Positions 12,684 through 25,518 of a stretch of DNA of 64,000 nucleotides are shown one piece after another (position 1 is the first letter of the stretch; each line of letters opens with the position of its first letter). The translations under genes and the position numbers were made by a program. The stretch covers positions 21,693,460 to 21,757,459 of the forward strand of contig NC_084819.1 of assembly GCF_963583255.1 (NCBI RefSeq), given 5' to 3'. A model generated the notes under the pieces. That model was not told the origin of the DNA, ran no database searches, and saw nothing but the letters and a program-made list of their open reading frames with translations. Origin of the DNA: Pyrus communis. Its lineage: Eukaryota > Streptophyta > Magnoliopsida > Rosales > Rosaceae.

Positions 12684-13034
12684 GGGCTGGTTTGGTATTG
12701 TTGTGCTTTGAAAAAAAGCTGCTTCTGCTGTGCTGTGAGAATAAGCAGCTGTGAAACAAAGCAGCAGAGTGTTTGGTAAACTTTTTTGTAAAAGTGCTTT
12801 TGAAAAAAAAAAAAAAAAGCAGTATTAGAGTGTTTGGTAAACTTGTATGTAAAACAGATGTGAAAAAAAAGCCGGTTTTTCAAAGCTAGGTTTTGCAGCT
12901 TCTTGTTTTTGGCTTTTTTTTCATCCAAAACTGTGAAAAAAAACTGAAGCTGAGTGTTTACCAAACACAAAAACAGCTCCCAGCTTTTTTTGATAGCAGC
13001 TTTTTTCAGAATCACCTCAGTACCAAACCAGGTC
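12684..13034. mobile_element. Second Tourist-like MITE, 351 bp
   Basis: The terminal repeats are GGGCTGGTTTGGTA and TACCAAACCAGGTC, flanked by TAA duplications at 12681-12683 and 13035-13037. The inside is an imperfect hairpin with repeated AAGCAGC/GCTGCTT and long A/T runs. Its termini resemble those of the MITE at 10871 (shared GTTTGGTA core), but the interior is different. Confidence 0.85.
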
Positions 13035-13352
13035 TAAGTTACCCGATTCTTGCCTTTGTGTTTTACTCTAGTTACGATTTTAGCATATTCGGTAGCTGCA
13101 GAATGAAAAGGAAAGAAAAAATGCAGAGAAACAAAGCCAGGCTTGTGAGGCGGGCAGCTGCTACTTGAGTATTTATGCAAAATACATTATCCATGCGTAC
13201 ATTCAGAAATAAAGTTTACACGAACAAGGACATTGTAAAACAATGCCATAAAAAACTTGAGAAAAAAAAAGTGACTCTGCATTTCTTGAAAACGAAGACA
13301 GAAAAAAATGACCGGAAATCTAAGAGGAAGATGGAGGCCGGAGGAGACCCAA

Positions 13353-16300
13353 TCATAGCTCGTCCTGCAACCGCAGACCAATCCGTAAATAAATTTGTAC
13401 AGGTGCAATAAAATCTTGAGTTTATTTATAGAGAGATACATAGAGGGCATGAATATTGGTGCTTACATGATCATAGTGATCCCAATTACGGTGCTGCAAA
13501 ATAAAACGCCCAAAGTTAGAAGTAGGCAAGAAAAACATTCAAGTTGCAACTTAATCACTGAGACTAGGTCAACTGATTGCAACGATATGTTCAATTATTG
13601 GATCACAGGGAGGGGGGATTCAAACTTGAGGCCTCTTTCAACATTAGGAAGAGAATATCATGACACAGAGAACTAACTGGTTAGGCATGACAGGATTTGG
13701 ATGCCTCTAATTGCAAATGTGATCATAGAAAAATTTATACTGGATGGAAGTTGTAAACAAATTATTTAAAAGAATCATACACACCCTTCGGTATCTGTCT
13801 CTATGTCTGTCTCGGTGACCTCGATCATAACCCCTCTCTCTTCTCCTCCTTTCTCCCTCTTCTCTTGCTCTTTGAGCCTCCTGCACGATCAGAGCTCAAA
13901 ATACTTATGAATGGAATTCAACTAACCCTGACAAGAAATTCTAAAAACCATTTCTTTCGGCCACAAACCTCTTCCTCCTGTGCTTTCCTCCTTTTTTCTG
14001 CTTCTTCAAAGGCATCCTTTTCAGCCTGAAACGCCATAAGAGAAATGCATATGATAAATTATTTGCCAAAGAACTGGAAAATACTAGTAACGGTCAAAAG
14101 AGGCTTACCTCTCTATTGGCGAAGACTTCCTTGACCACTTGTTTTGCATAATCAGGATCATCACAAATTAAAATGTTGTCGAAAACTGAACCAGCCTTTA
14201 CCTGCATCGCATTGTTTCACCTCCATGAACATAATGAACGAATGACCATACGATCCTCTAGCAAATGGAAAATGTCCTACCTGCCAAACTTCGACACCAA
14301 CATAATTAATTGGCTTAAGCACATAGAGATTAGGATCATCTTCAAACTCTGCATAGGAGAACAAAAAGGAATGGCTCTTGTAATTATGCATATCAATACA
14401 GACAGATAAATTATTTAGTCATCTATTTAAACTTACCTGGATTATCAATCCAAGGAATCTTCCACTTCCCTTTGTAATTTGGGTTCTTGATTTTCTGAAA
14501 TATCAGAAGAAATCAAGTTATTTGATATTGCGAAAAAGAATTGACCTCCGGTTTTATCTGGTACCTCACAAAAGCTTAATCAACCTACAGTACCGACCTT
14601 GGGTCTCCATGGTCCTTTATAAGCTGGATTTGGTATCTTTGGAGCTTTCCACAGACCGTTCTCTTCATCATCCCATTCTTCGGGCTAATTAGAAGACGGG
14701 AAAATACAAAACTGCTTGATTAAATTTCATATCTTGCCATATGAATGCATCAAACCACAAGAGGGAAACACTAAATCAAACTAAAAAGGGGAAGCTAATA
14801 TTTTAGATTACAAAGAAGGGTATAATAGTAGTCCAAATCAAAAAACCAAACAGATGTCGTATATAGTACAGCTCCGTAAGTAATCAACTAACCTTCTTTG
14901 CTTTTGGATCCGGAATTTCTCTCGGAATTGAATCATAACCCTGCAATACAAAGATATGCGTCAATAGTAGCACATAATACATCCAATGAACAGATATGTC
15001 TCAGAGACAAGCATTAGGCAGAGGGGGCAAAGTTCCCATACCTCAGGTTTGATGTGATTGGGATCATCAATGTATTCTCTAAGATCCCAGTCAGCCGGCT
15101 ATGATGGACAAAAAATGATACTTTTAAGTTAATTATGAAAAATTACAAAGACTAAAATTTTATAACTTAATTCTTCTACGAAATGGTTGCTCACAGGATT
15201 TCCTGGGTTTTGAAAACATTATCTTATAGTAAGAATTCCTTTCGGAATAAACATGTTTATCTACCTTCTTTGCAGTAACATCTTTTATCTTTCTTGGAGG
15301 CAGAATATCCCAATCTGTGTACATACTTCCAGAATCCTTTTCACGGTTGTCTATTAGGACACTATAAGTTGCATCAGGTCGCAGAATGAACGTGTAGAAA
15401 TGAGTCAACTTGTCAGTTTCACACTGTAAATCCTTCTTGATGGGGTAATTCTGGCCTTGGTAGGAGACTATGACATGGAGCTTCTTTGTGTCCGTGCCGC
15501 AAATATCGGGACCAAACATTAAACTACAAAAATAAAGTCCGGCAAACATTCAGAATTTGGAAAAGAGAGGAAGGAAGAACATCATATAAACAGGCAATCC
15601 GGGCTCTTATATGTCGGCAATTTCCATGGTATCAGATACCAATGAAAATTCCCTGTATAAAGTATGAACTATACAACGAAATTTGGGGAACCTCATCGTG
15701 GCATTTCAGTCCCCTAAATTTTAAAAAGGTGCCCTTTGATTAAGACACGAGTTTCAAATTGCTACAGTAACATGATCCTGTTTCATGCAACTGACTACCA
15801 AGTGTTGTGGAATGGGATGTGGTTGATTAACTAAAAAGAATTTCTCCCCACACAACCTGGGCACCATTCATGTATGGTATATATACACTGGCAAGTCGAT
15901 ATGGCTGCATTTGACTAATACGAAACTCTCATCATATGAAAAACTACAGCTAAACAAAATGTGCATGTACGAAGTCCTTTTCTACAACATTGTGTTCCTA
16001 AGAAGGGACTAGGTCATACGAACGTGCCTAGAAACATTTCATCCCGTGACGTGGAGAATGGAGAATTCTAACCTGTATGGAGTGTCCCCGCTGAATTTCT
16101 TCTGATTAACAAATCCAGAGATAAGCTTTATGTAACCGCCACCACATTCAATTTCCTGCTCAAACTTGATCGAGTACTGGAGGACCAACGTCCTGTTCCT
16201 GTTGCTGAACTCCGGTATCTTTGCAGATATGGCAAAATGCTTGGCATCATTAGATGTCTGAATTCCTGCAAGATTTCGTATGCCATCATAAATCAACACC

Positions 16301-17115
16301 ACAGGTTTAACCACCTTGACTGTTAAGTAAGTTATTACCAGCTTACGGCGCCCCAGTATCACAGTTTAATAGATAAAAATATAAGATAATAATTAATAAG
16401 AAACTAGCAGTGATTAATCAATAAAGGGTAATCAGAAGATACCTCTATCATCGTGGTCACCGGACCACTTTCCGGCTGTGTGTTTAAAGGAACCTGCTTT
16501 ACCTTCACTGCTTTTCCAGGCAGACGTCACCCAACGGCTTCGCCATTCGTCGTCTGATCCACAACAAATCAAGATTAACTGATTGATTTTCCGGTGGAAT
16601 GAAAGATCAATTCTTGGTGTGTCTTGTTACTTTTTTACACATGTTCAAGCACACACAGAGTCAAGTCAACTAACTGTACAAAAGTTAGTTATTACAAGCT
16701 TAACGCGGCCCAAAAAATTTAGTTATTTTTTCGACGAAAAAGAAAATCATGGATATTTTCTCATAGTCAGAAAGAGAGCTAGTGAAACTGGGAAATGGGA
16801 GATGTAAGTGTTGTACAGCAGACAGAGAGAGAGAGAGAGAGACAGATGGTTGAGAGTTTAGCATTCAGTTCAGCAGCAACCAGAATAAAGTTAGCAAAGT
16901 GAAGAAAAAAACAACTAAAATCTCAAGTAGAAACTTATGATTATGTAAAAGTAGATAGATTGAAGCGATAGTTGGAAGTGGAAGAAGAGGAAGGGTGGGT
17001 ATATACCGTCGAAGCGCTCTTCGAAAATGATCTCTGAAAGTGAGGAATGAAAGCAAAAGGAGAGCAAGGAGAGCGATAATATTAGCAAAACCAGCTGCTT
17101 TTGCTGCTTCGCCAT
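13353..17115 (-). CDS. CRT3: Calreticulin-3, ER lectin chaperone
   Basis: Calreticulin binds monoglucosylated glycoproteins and Ca2+ in the ER. The CRT3 branch acts in quality control of receptor kinases (Arabidopsis EBS2/PSL1). Fourteen phase-checked exons (17115-17007, 16553-16443, 16265-16073, 15523-15265, 15098-15042, 14940-14893, 14684-14598, 14494-14437, 14348-14281, 14201-14109, 14025-13969, 13880-13785, 13493-13467, 13364-13353) give 424 residues, the length I recall for Arabidopsis CRT3. A signal peptide (about 1-27) leads into [10 protein letters not shown]. The N-domain has [12 protein letters not shown] and [10 protein letters not shown]-domain repeats ([28 protein letters not shown]) follow. 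The C-terminal tail is basic ([14 protein letters not shown]) instead of acidic, which marks the CRT3 branch. The protein ends HDEL, with H and DEL* on different exons. Confidence 0.95.
16826..16843. repeat. (GA)n microsatellite in CRT3 intron 1
   Basis: A short GA run lies inside the first intron of the calreticulin gene, between exons ending 17007 and starting 16553. Confidence 0.85.
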
Positions 17116-18553
17116 GCTTGCACGAGTGCAAAAATTGCAATGCCAAAAGCCAAAAGCAGCTTGGGAGAGAGAGCGTTTGTGTTTTTGGTTTACTTATGGC
17201 AGCGGACGCAAAAGCTTTGGCCCAAAGTCTCCCGTGTAATTTCGGCGATGCCCTCCCCTTCTCCTTTCCCTTGGAAAATGGAAGACCGATTGACTTTGTT
17301 TATTGTTATTGGTGGAGTCATCGTGTGGGGTACAAGGTTAAAGCACCAACTTGGCCTCCTTCTGCGTCTGCCCCTGCCGTTGTGTTTGGGTCGCAGTCCT
17401 CCTCTTCTCTCTCTCAGAAGGAAGACCTTCTTGGACTTTTAATGTTTTGAACCAATCAGAGAAGAACGAGACGTTGCAGCACCCAATCAAAATTCTTAGA
17501 ATTTAAATCTTGCTACATCATTTGTTCAAAAAAATTCTTACTACATCATAATTATTATTATTGTTGTTGGTAGTTATTATTATTGTTATTATTTTGTTGT
17601 CGTGGTTGTTGTATGCATGAGAAATCCTCCTTGGTGCGGTCATTCGCCTGCACAATTACAAATTATATTTTATAGGTATTACTCATTTATTATGGGTCCT
17701 GCTGCATCAATATGATAATACAAAACTATAATTTACATTAAATTAAGGCTTTTAGCTACACCTCGTGAAACTCTATTTTAATTTCACTTTATCCATGTAA
17801 CTTAAAAGTCATAAAGTTAAATTTGAATGCAAAAAAGACGAGGACACTCCTCGAGCCTTTTTTTTCTTTCTTTTCTTTTTTTTTTTTTTTTTGTTAAACT
17901 CCTCTAGCCAACTTAACTAAACACAAATTTGAATATAAAATTAGTCTTTCATTCGTTGCATCTCACTTACGGTTAAGAAATGAGCAACTAGTCTACAACT
18001 ACAACGAGGAAGATAAAGCTCTGCAATTACTCATGAGACACGACCATACAAGTTAGAGGAGCAAAAATCTTATATGGCACAAACCAAACCCAAGTATAGT
18101 TGCAAAAGTTGTGGAAAAAGAAGGGCATTTAAGCTCCAGATGTAGTACATCCAAATTAATCAGCACAAACACTGAAAGGCAATCCAGCAATATAGTATAA
18201 ACTAGGTACTCGAGGGTAAAGATCATTTAAGCTCTTTTTCTTTACCAAGCAAGCTGAAACCAAAAGCCACGGCTAATCGTCAACGGCAATGTTTAATAAG
18301 CAATAAACTCGATTGTTTGTATTTCAACAAAACATCAATGAAACAATCAAAGAGTTGTTTTCAACACACTTCCCATAAAACTGGAACCGCAACACTCAAG
18401 TTTTGAACATACCAAAAACTACTCTCTTTAAACAGCATTCGTAGGAGGAGCAGGAATCCCAAAATGGCACCTTTATAAAAATCCAAAAGTTCTAACAGCT
18501 AAACCCTTGCAGGGAACAGGAGAAAATTAAAAATGGAGCGTCGTGCCTTTCCC
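17116..18553. other. CRT3 upstream region and mtACP 3' flank
   Basis: No gene seen. The left part is the CRT3 promoter and 5' UTR. It contains frames on both strands without recognisable protein. A TTATTATTG-rich stretch is at about 17548-17600 and a T/C-rich run at about 17859-17893. The right part holds the mtACP 3' UTR. Confidence 0.5.
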
Positions 18554-20108
18554 CTACTTTGCCTGAGGGTGAGAAGAAATAAAGTCCACAGCCAGACCGA
18601 TCGACTTGATCTTGTCAGCTTCATTATCAGGGATCTCAAACCCAAACTCCTCTTCCAGAGCCATCACAATCTCCACAGAATCTAAACTATCTAACCCCAG
18701 GTCACTTTCGAAATTAGCATTTGGGGTAACCTACCAAAATAAGAAAAACAATGCGCAGGAGATCAGATTATTGAAATATAATGAAAATGCATTAATATAA
18801 TGGCCTTATAAATGAAATCAGTATGAAATGTGAAAGGACATGAGCACGTTAGAATCTCTGAGGCAAATTGCTCATACGTAAATATTTGAAAAGAGAGAAC
18901 CTCACTTTTCATTATGATTTAGGTACGAGATGAAACAAACATGTGACAAATGAACATTTGCATATTAAATATTGGAAAAGAAAAGGAACAGCAGAGCTTT
19001 GACAGTCACAACCACATAAAGATAACACCCATTTCATATTTGAGAATCTCATATCCCAGAACCGGATGTTACTCTCCATTGGAATTTGGGACGTTCACAA
19101 TATATTGGTTACAACATATAAGCACCAACCCGAGCAAAACAATAAGAAATACAAACAAGAAGGGGCCGCATTGTTATACTTGAGACATTCATCCTATATA
19201 GAAACTGATGCAAAAGCAAAATACAGAAATACATTCAAGTCTTTGTGTAAGGTTAAAGAATAAAGACAAAAAAGAATGCTTATGAAATAGCATACATCTA
19301 GAACTATTAGTAACAGATGCAAGTATGAGAGCTCACCCCCCATCTTTATCAACAACGTTAATCAATACTGTAACATTAGTGACAGAGTATATGATCTACG
19401 CCCTTCACATATCTATCCTCGTTGCACATATCTACTTGTGCATTTTTGTTTCTTATAAAAACAAGACAGTGGAAAAACTGAATAATGTAATCGATCAGCC
19501 ATTGCTGTTGCATTGGAAGAAATGACTTCATCATCAGCCCAAAATTTGTAGAAACCCAAATAGCAATATTTCAATTTACCATCAACATCTACGCATGCAG
19601 ATGTTCTGTTTGTGGATATGGGTACATTCAATAAGATGCTATGACTGGACAGTGCAAGCAGCAAAAATTTGACATTACCAAAAACCCTAATTATTCAATA
19701 CAACGGATCTTACAAGTATAAAATCAACTCCTCAAACACAGAATGATCACCTTTCACAACAACAACCAAATAACTACTAGTTCAAAATTGCAATTCATTA
19801 GAAAAATGGTTCCCACAAACATTCAATTCCATTTTCTGAGAAAATCGGCTGCTTTTGTCTCGGTTATAGATAGATAGATATACCTTGGAAGGATCGACCT
19901 TCTGGAAGTTCTTGACGACGGAGACGACCCGATCGGTGACCTCAGATTTGTCGAGGAAGGTGCCCCTGACCTCCTCGGAGAAGAGACGGCGTCGGATTGC
20001 GGCAAAGGGGGAGAGGAAGAGAGGGGCGGTGGAGCTAGGGTTAGAAGGCACGGCTTGAACCTGCAGTCTCAGGTGCTTGAGCAGTACGTTCCTCGCAGAC
20101 GCCGCCAT
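18554..20108 (-). CDS. mtACP: Mitochondrial acyl carrier protein
   Basis: Acyl carrier protein carries growing acyl chains on a 4'-phosphopantetheine arm. The mitochondrial form supports type II fatty acid and lipoate synthesis and binds complex I. Two phase-checked exons (20108-19884 and 18730-18554) give 133 residues. Exon 1 encodes a transit peptide rich in Ala, Arg, Leu and Ser ([16 protein letters not shown]...) and helix I ([20 protein letters not shown]). Exon 2 encodes the modified core [20 protein letters not shown], where the serine of DSLDS is the attachment site, and ends PQAK. The intron is 1153 bp. The upstream flank is shared with the divergent SDR gene and carries a Harbinger derivative from 20315. 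Confidence 0.93.
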
Positions 20109-20314
20109 TGAGAGCTCTTTCTTCGCTCGTCCCTGCTGCTACTGCTTAGCTACAGTATCAGTCGGCTACAGTATGAGGGCGAGAGAGAAATGGCCTTCTC
20201 TGTTCTGTTGGGTGAGACCGCGAGAGAAGGAGAGAGCCTGCTTTGAAGAGCCACGTTCAGGGGTCACACGTCGTCGTTCGGGTACAAAGTTGGTTGGAAA
20301 ATGTGGGCTTCTCA

Positions 20315-21405
20315 GAGCAACTCCACCCCTATCCACTTTGCATCAGCACCCAGCCTATTTATCCACTTAATTAAACAGTAATAGACCCAATAAACAGTAA
20401 TAGGTCAAAGTATCTCCATCCCAAAAAAAATGTGCTGGCACCTAGTCTAAAAATGCGCTGGCACAAACGATCTCCACCCCTACAAAATGCGCTGGCACCC
20501 AGTCCATTTAAAATATTAAATAATTTTTTTATAAAATAAAAAAAAAAGTTTTAATTTCGGATAGGATTTTTAACCAATCTTGTCACGCCACGTGTCATTA
20601 TCCGAATGTACTATTTTTTTAATAGATTTCCGCTAAGATTTCGTAATTTTACTCCACATTTCTCACTTATCCATCTCATTACCCGTAATCGGGTCATGAG
20701 TAGTGCGAACCCAACATTCACACAACGTAACATCTTCACTGAGCTTCCACGAACTCATTTTTTTCTCTCAAAGTGTACAAAATATTCAAATGTAGAAAGT
20801 GTAGAAAATATTGAAATGTGGTGTAAGGTGGAAGATGAGGGTTAGGTATTTATAGAAAAAAAAATTAATTTTTTTAAAATTTTCTGTATTTTTTTAAAAA
20901 AATTTTGACATTTTTTAATTAATTTTTAATAAATTTTAATGTTGTAATTAATCTGGACCGTTGGATTTGAAAAATAATCAAATCCAACAGCCAACGGTCA
21001 AATTTCTGACTGTTGGGCCTTTTTTTTTTTTTAATTTTTGGTGAAAAAAACGTGGACCGTTGATCTGTGATCAGACGGTCCAATTTAAAAGTGAAATTTA
21101 AATTTTTTTTACCGTTGGAAATCCAACAGCTCTGAGGAGGGCCACGTAGCCCTTTCATAGACTCAGTCCACTTGCCCTGCACCGCGGGCCCCACTACCTG
21201 CAGACGTTGTCGGCTACTCGCCATCTCCACCGCGTGTTGTGCACGCGTCAAGAAACAGACCGGCCTCTGGGTCTGTCCATTTTAGGCTGGGCTGTTGACT
21301 GGCACAGGCTGGGTGCCAATCAATTTTGCGGGCTGGAGCTCATTCCCTGCATGCCGGGCTGTTTTCTTCACTTGGTGCCAGTCAATCGGTGCTGGGCTGG
21401 AGCTC
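20315..21405. mobile_element. Internally deleted PIF/Harbinger derivative
   Basis: The left end reads GAGCAACTCCACCCC, almost the same as the inverted right end of the element at 42035-45059. The right end reads as GAGCTCCAGCCC when inverted. In reverse orientation it matches the larger element's right subterminal region (GTGCTGGCACCTAGTC, CACGCCACGTGTCATT), then a minus-strand remnant of the Myb/SANT-like ORF1 (about 20620-20820), then its left subterminal region with repeated 'ccgttggatt' words. The transposase block is missing. The target duplication is not clean (TCA at the left, no exact match at the right), so the right boundary is approximate. It lies between the divergent mtACP and SDR genes. 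Confidence 0.8.
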
Positions 21406-21588
21406 ATCCACGAATAAAAACACTACCCTCCAAAATCTATCCAGATCCAAATTAAAGTTGGGTTGGGCCGGAAAGGCAACCGAACAATTAAGCAGTAGTA
21501 TAACTGAACCGAACCCGATTTACCGCCAGCAGCAACCAATCTACTAGTCTCGGATGCTGGAGCCTGGAGTGGTGGTGAAAGAAAAGTG

Positions 21589-23009
21589 ATGGCGATGGTG
21601 GTGGCGGTGATGGTCTTCGTTTTTCTGTTTCTGTTTGTTTTTTTAGCAATCAAATTTGCCACAGCTGATGGTATGGCATTACTATTCTTCCTTCTTCTTC
21701 CCAATTTCCAGTCTTCCCAACTTATTAATATTATGAAGGAACATATATCTGTGAATTTCTGAGCTCTTACAAGCGTGTGCTGCAGGGGATTTTACTTTGA
21801 CGTCCAAAGGCGGTGCGAAGCGCGACCAGATTGAAGATAAAGTAACCCATTTTTTCGTATCAATATCAAAAGCTTGTTTCTTTTCTTTTGATTTCTCTCT
21901 TCAAATCAGTAATTCTCATATTTCTTCAGGTTGTTTGGATAACTGGCGCTAGCCGCGGAATTGGTATCTCAATCTTCTTCTTCGATTTTCTATCTTCAAT
22001 TTTCTGCAGATTATTAGCTTTCGTAAAGCCTCAGTTACTTGTCTTTGTTATTGTCACCATTTTCATACTTTTCATTGTTATTATCACCACCGTTTGTATC
22101 ATTACTATTATTCTGGCAACAATGACGTTGAGGGATGGTAAATGATGACAGTTATCAAGTACATGGACAATGTTTCCGTACATAAGTTTAGTTGTTGTAG
22201 CAACAAAACTGTATATTTGCCTACTTCCCAATGGATAGTGCATATCATGTTGCTGCAATTGTTACGTATACATTCATGAGGAGGATTCTTTTATCTTTGT
22301 TGTGGTTTGTATCTGGTGAAAGTTGCCCAAATACTTTGAACCAATGTTCCCCTCAATTTCGTCTCAATTGTCATTTTCCATGCGTAAACTTTCTCACTTT
22401 TCTCTCTGTAACGTTTGTGTGAAGGGGAGATTCTTGCTAAGCAACTTGCGAAATTGGGGGCTAAGCTCATTATTTCTGCACGTAATGAAGCTGAATTGGA
22501 GCGTGTCAAGAGAGAACTGACTGGTCTGTTCTTTTATGGGTAGCTATCATTCCTTTTTTAAGTATATCTCCCCTCTCTCTTAATTTGGTTAGCATGCTCA
22601 GGTAAACATGTACCTGATGGTGTAAAGGTTTTGCCATTGGATTTGGCATCTGGTGAAGATCGTCTCAAGGATGCTGTAGAGAAAGCAGAGTCCTTCTTTC
22701 TTAATGCTGGTGTTGATTATATGATCCACAATGCAGCTGTTGAGCGTCCTGTAAGTGGGCAATTCCTAATTTCTGAGTGTGGGACATTGTTGGTTATTGA
22801 GACAATCAATTGAAACACATAAATGCAAACTTAAAATTTGAAATTTAACTACTTATAATTCTCGTATGTTGGAGCACTTGTGTTTATGACAGGAGAAGTA
22901 GAAACTAATTAACTCTTTTCTTTTTGTCCTATGGCAGAAAACTACAGCTTTGGATGTTACTGAGGAGAGTCTGAAGGTATCATATGTGGAGTCCTTGGCT
23001 TATTTGATG

Positions 23010-23045
<36 letters not shown>

Positions 23046-25094
23046 AAGAAAATTACTGGCTCCTATGGATCAATGAGCCAAGTTTTGTTACTTGCCTTCC
23101 TTTTTATACTTTTAAAATGCTTATGTATGAAAGTGATCCTGTTTACTCTTTCTTGCAAGTAGGAGACATTCAATGTCAATGTTCTTGGGACACTAACGCT
23201 TACTCGGTTGCTAGCACCTTACATGCTGAGGCGGGGGAAGGGACATTTTGTTGTGGTAAGTTGAAAATATTGTTAAAATTCTCTGCCATACCCACTCATT
23301 TCAGTGAAAAGATATATTGGATAAATTTTAATTAGTTTCAGCAGGACTTACACAATAGCTTTATGCAGTGTGACATGATATTAGTAAAGAACCTAATGGA
23401 TCAATACTTTTTATCCTGCACATGACTATCTCAAATGTCCAAGACTGTAGTTATGCTGACTACCTAGGCATAAGTTAATAGGATTTGTCATGCATTCAAG
23501 CACACTAGGTACTTAGTTATTTGTTGGTGTTAATTGTCAGGCATATTCTCTTATTATCTTCATTTTGTGCTTGTTTTCCATTTTTGTTCTTCACCCTTAT
23601 TAGATCTTTTTTTTGTTTGCTATGTGCAGATGAGCAGTGCTGCGGGAAAGACACCGGCACCAGGTCAGGCCATGTACTCTGCCTCTAAACACGCATTAAA
23701 CGGGTACTTTCACACGTTGCGTTCTGAGGTAAAATTGAATTTCTATGACTTGTATGTATTTCATATCTCATGAGCTAAATGGCATTAATACTTTGTCCCG
23801 TACAATGGACTAATTGTGACAGTACACACTGCACTGGTAGTTTAGGATTTTGAACAAAGAAATGGAATGGTAAAGATAGGAAACTTTAGAATGATGCAAA
23901 TATCTAATAAGAGTGGAAAATCTTTACAATTCTCACTAATCAAAGTTCTCCATTGTATCTAGACTTACTAACGACACGAAGAGGAGTGGTGTGTTTATGC
24001 GTTATTCAAATTATTCTTATCAAAATTAAACTGTTAATATAGCTCCAATATCTGTTTGCTATATTTACCAAATGGTGCTAGTTCATCTTTCTTGAGTACA
24101 GCTGTGTCAGAAAGGAATCCAGGTGACCATTGTTTGCCCTGGGCCAATAGAAACATCAAATGCTTCTGGAGCAGCAAGCTCTGAAAATAAAGCTTCTCGT
24201 GAGGTTAGCTCTTATTATCCTTACCATGATCTTGTTATGTCTATATGAAATTGTCCTCCTGCCCCCTGTATGGGTAACAACATGCCGGAGAACCCCCAAC
24301 TCACCCTACCCCCACCCACACTCACACCTTCTATTTAGTGCAATCAGAGGCATCCTGAGTGGATGACTCTCCACAGGATCATTTCCCAGGATGATTATAT
24401 ATATGTATATGTATATGTATATATTCTTTTTTTCCCCTTCTCCCTATGTGTTATTCATTCTGGCTGTGTATGTTTATCTCCAAACATCTAATTTATTTTC
24501 ATTCGTTACTTATGTGCTGCCTACTTAACCCGTTTTGACTCGAGAGGGCGTTAATGGGCTGGGGACATGTTATAATTTGAACCTCTTGCATTGAAATGTT
24601 TCTTAATCCTTTTGTGTTATTTTTCTGTTTTAACAGAAGCGTGTGTCATCAGAAAGATGTGCAGAGTTGACGATAGTTGCTGCCACCCATGGTCTGAAAG
24701 AAGCTTGGATATCTTACCAGGTATTGACATTAGTATCGCCATCCATTGTATAGGTCTGACTACCAAGATAATATGTATGTTATCGTAGTTATGCTTATCC
24801 ATATTTTGTAATTGATTGTATTGTAGCCTGTGCTGGCTGTAATGTACTTGGTGCAATACATGCCAACTATTGGTTATTGGCTCATGGACAAGGTAATTTC
24901 TGTACCTCTGGTTTATCTGTGGTTAGCATGAGTTTGCCCTTTCCTTTTCGGCCGTTGCCTGCATTTCTGACACTGACATGGAGTTGCTGGTTTAATACAA
25001 TTCCTAGATTGGTGGAAATCGAGTTGAAGCAGCTGCACGGAAGGGGAACACTTACTCGTTGAGCTTACTGTTTGGGAAAAAGAAGGCATCATGA
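21589..25094 (+). CDS. ER-type short-chain dehydrogenase/reductase, DHRS7-like
   Basis: Twelve phase-checked exons (21589-21670, 21786-21841, 21930-21963, 22425-22523, 22602-22750, 22938-22976, 23163-23255, 23630-23728, 24102-24203, 24637-24720, 24827-24892, 25008-25094) give 329 residues. An N-terminal hydrophobic anchor (residues 4-21) precedes the Rossmann core. The cofactor motif is WITGASRGIG, and HNAA replaces the usual NNAG. The catalytic set is SSAAGKTPAPGQAMYSASK, with Ser and the YxxxK pair present, followed by CPGPI(E)T. A second hydrophobic stretch (VLAVMYLVQYMPTIGYWLM) lies near the C-terminus, which ends KKKAS. The family is NAD(P)-dependent with substrates such as steroids, retinoids or lipids. 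The plant substrate cannot be named from sequence. A 3-ketosphinganine reductase is a less likely alternative. It is convergent with DCL2. Confidence 0.9.
22990..23041. repeat. (TA)n microsatellite in SDR intron 6
   Basis: A long TA dinucleotide run sits in the intron following the exon that ends at 22976. A related TATATG-type run is at about 24395-24424 in the intron before exon 10. Confidence 0.9.
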
Positions 25095-25518
25095 ATCTTT
25101 TGATCTGAAGCTCCATCTTGTTGCATTTGATTTAGCACCCACGAGACAGTGCCTTCTATGGGAAGGGCTACATCGAAACCATGTTGACGGAAAACCTACA
25201 CTCATTTTTACTTGTACATCTTTTTTCTTTCCAAAGTATCAAAAATGCATTATGGTTTTGACTAGGTTTAGGGTTCTGAGGAATTCCCTGATGGACAGAT
25301 CGAGTATGTCAATATTTTAACACAAAGCAGTAGAACAATTGCATTAATTCACCAACGACCGATCCATAACATATAATCCATCCGCCAATTCTTGCCCAGT
25401 TACAGCGCCGCTACTGCACCTTTAAGAAGTTATAGTACCTCTAAGAAGATACATACCATAACTTTAGACATGCCTACACTGTTGGTTCTCCAACGCATTA
25501 TTATAGCAGTACAACTGT
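25095..25518. other. Shared 3' region of convergent SDR and DCL2
   Basis: The stop codons of two convergent genes are separated by 424 bp. No gene was seen between them. Both 3' UTRs must lie here and may overlap. Confidence 0.6.
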
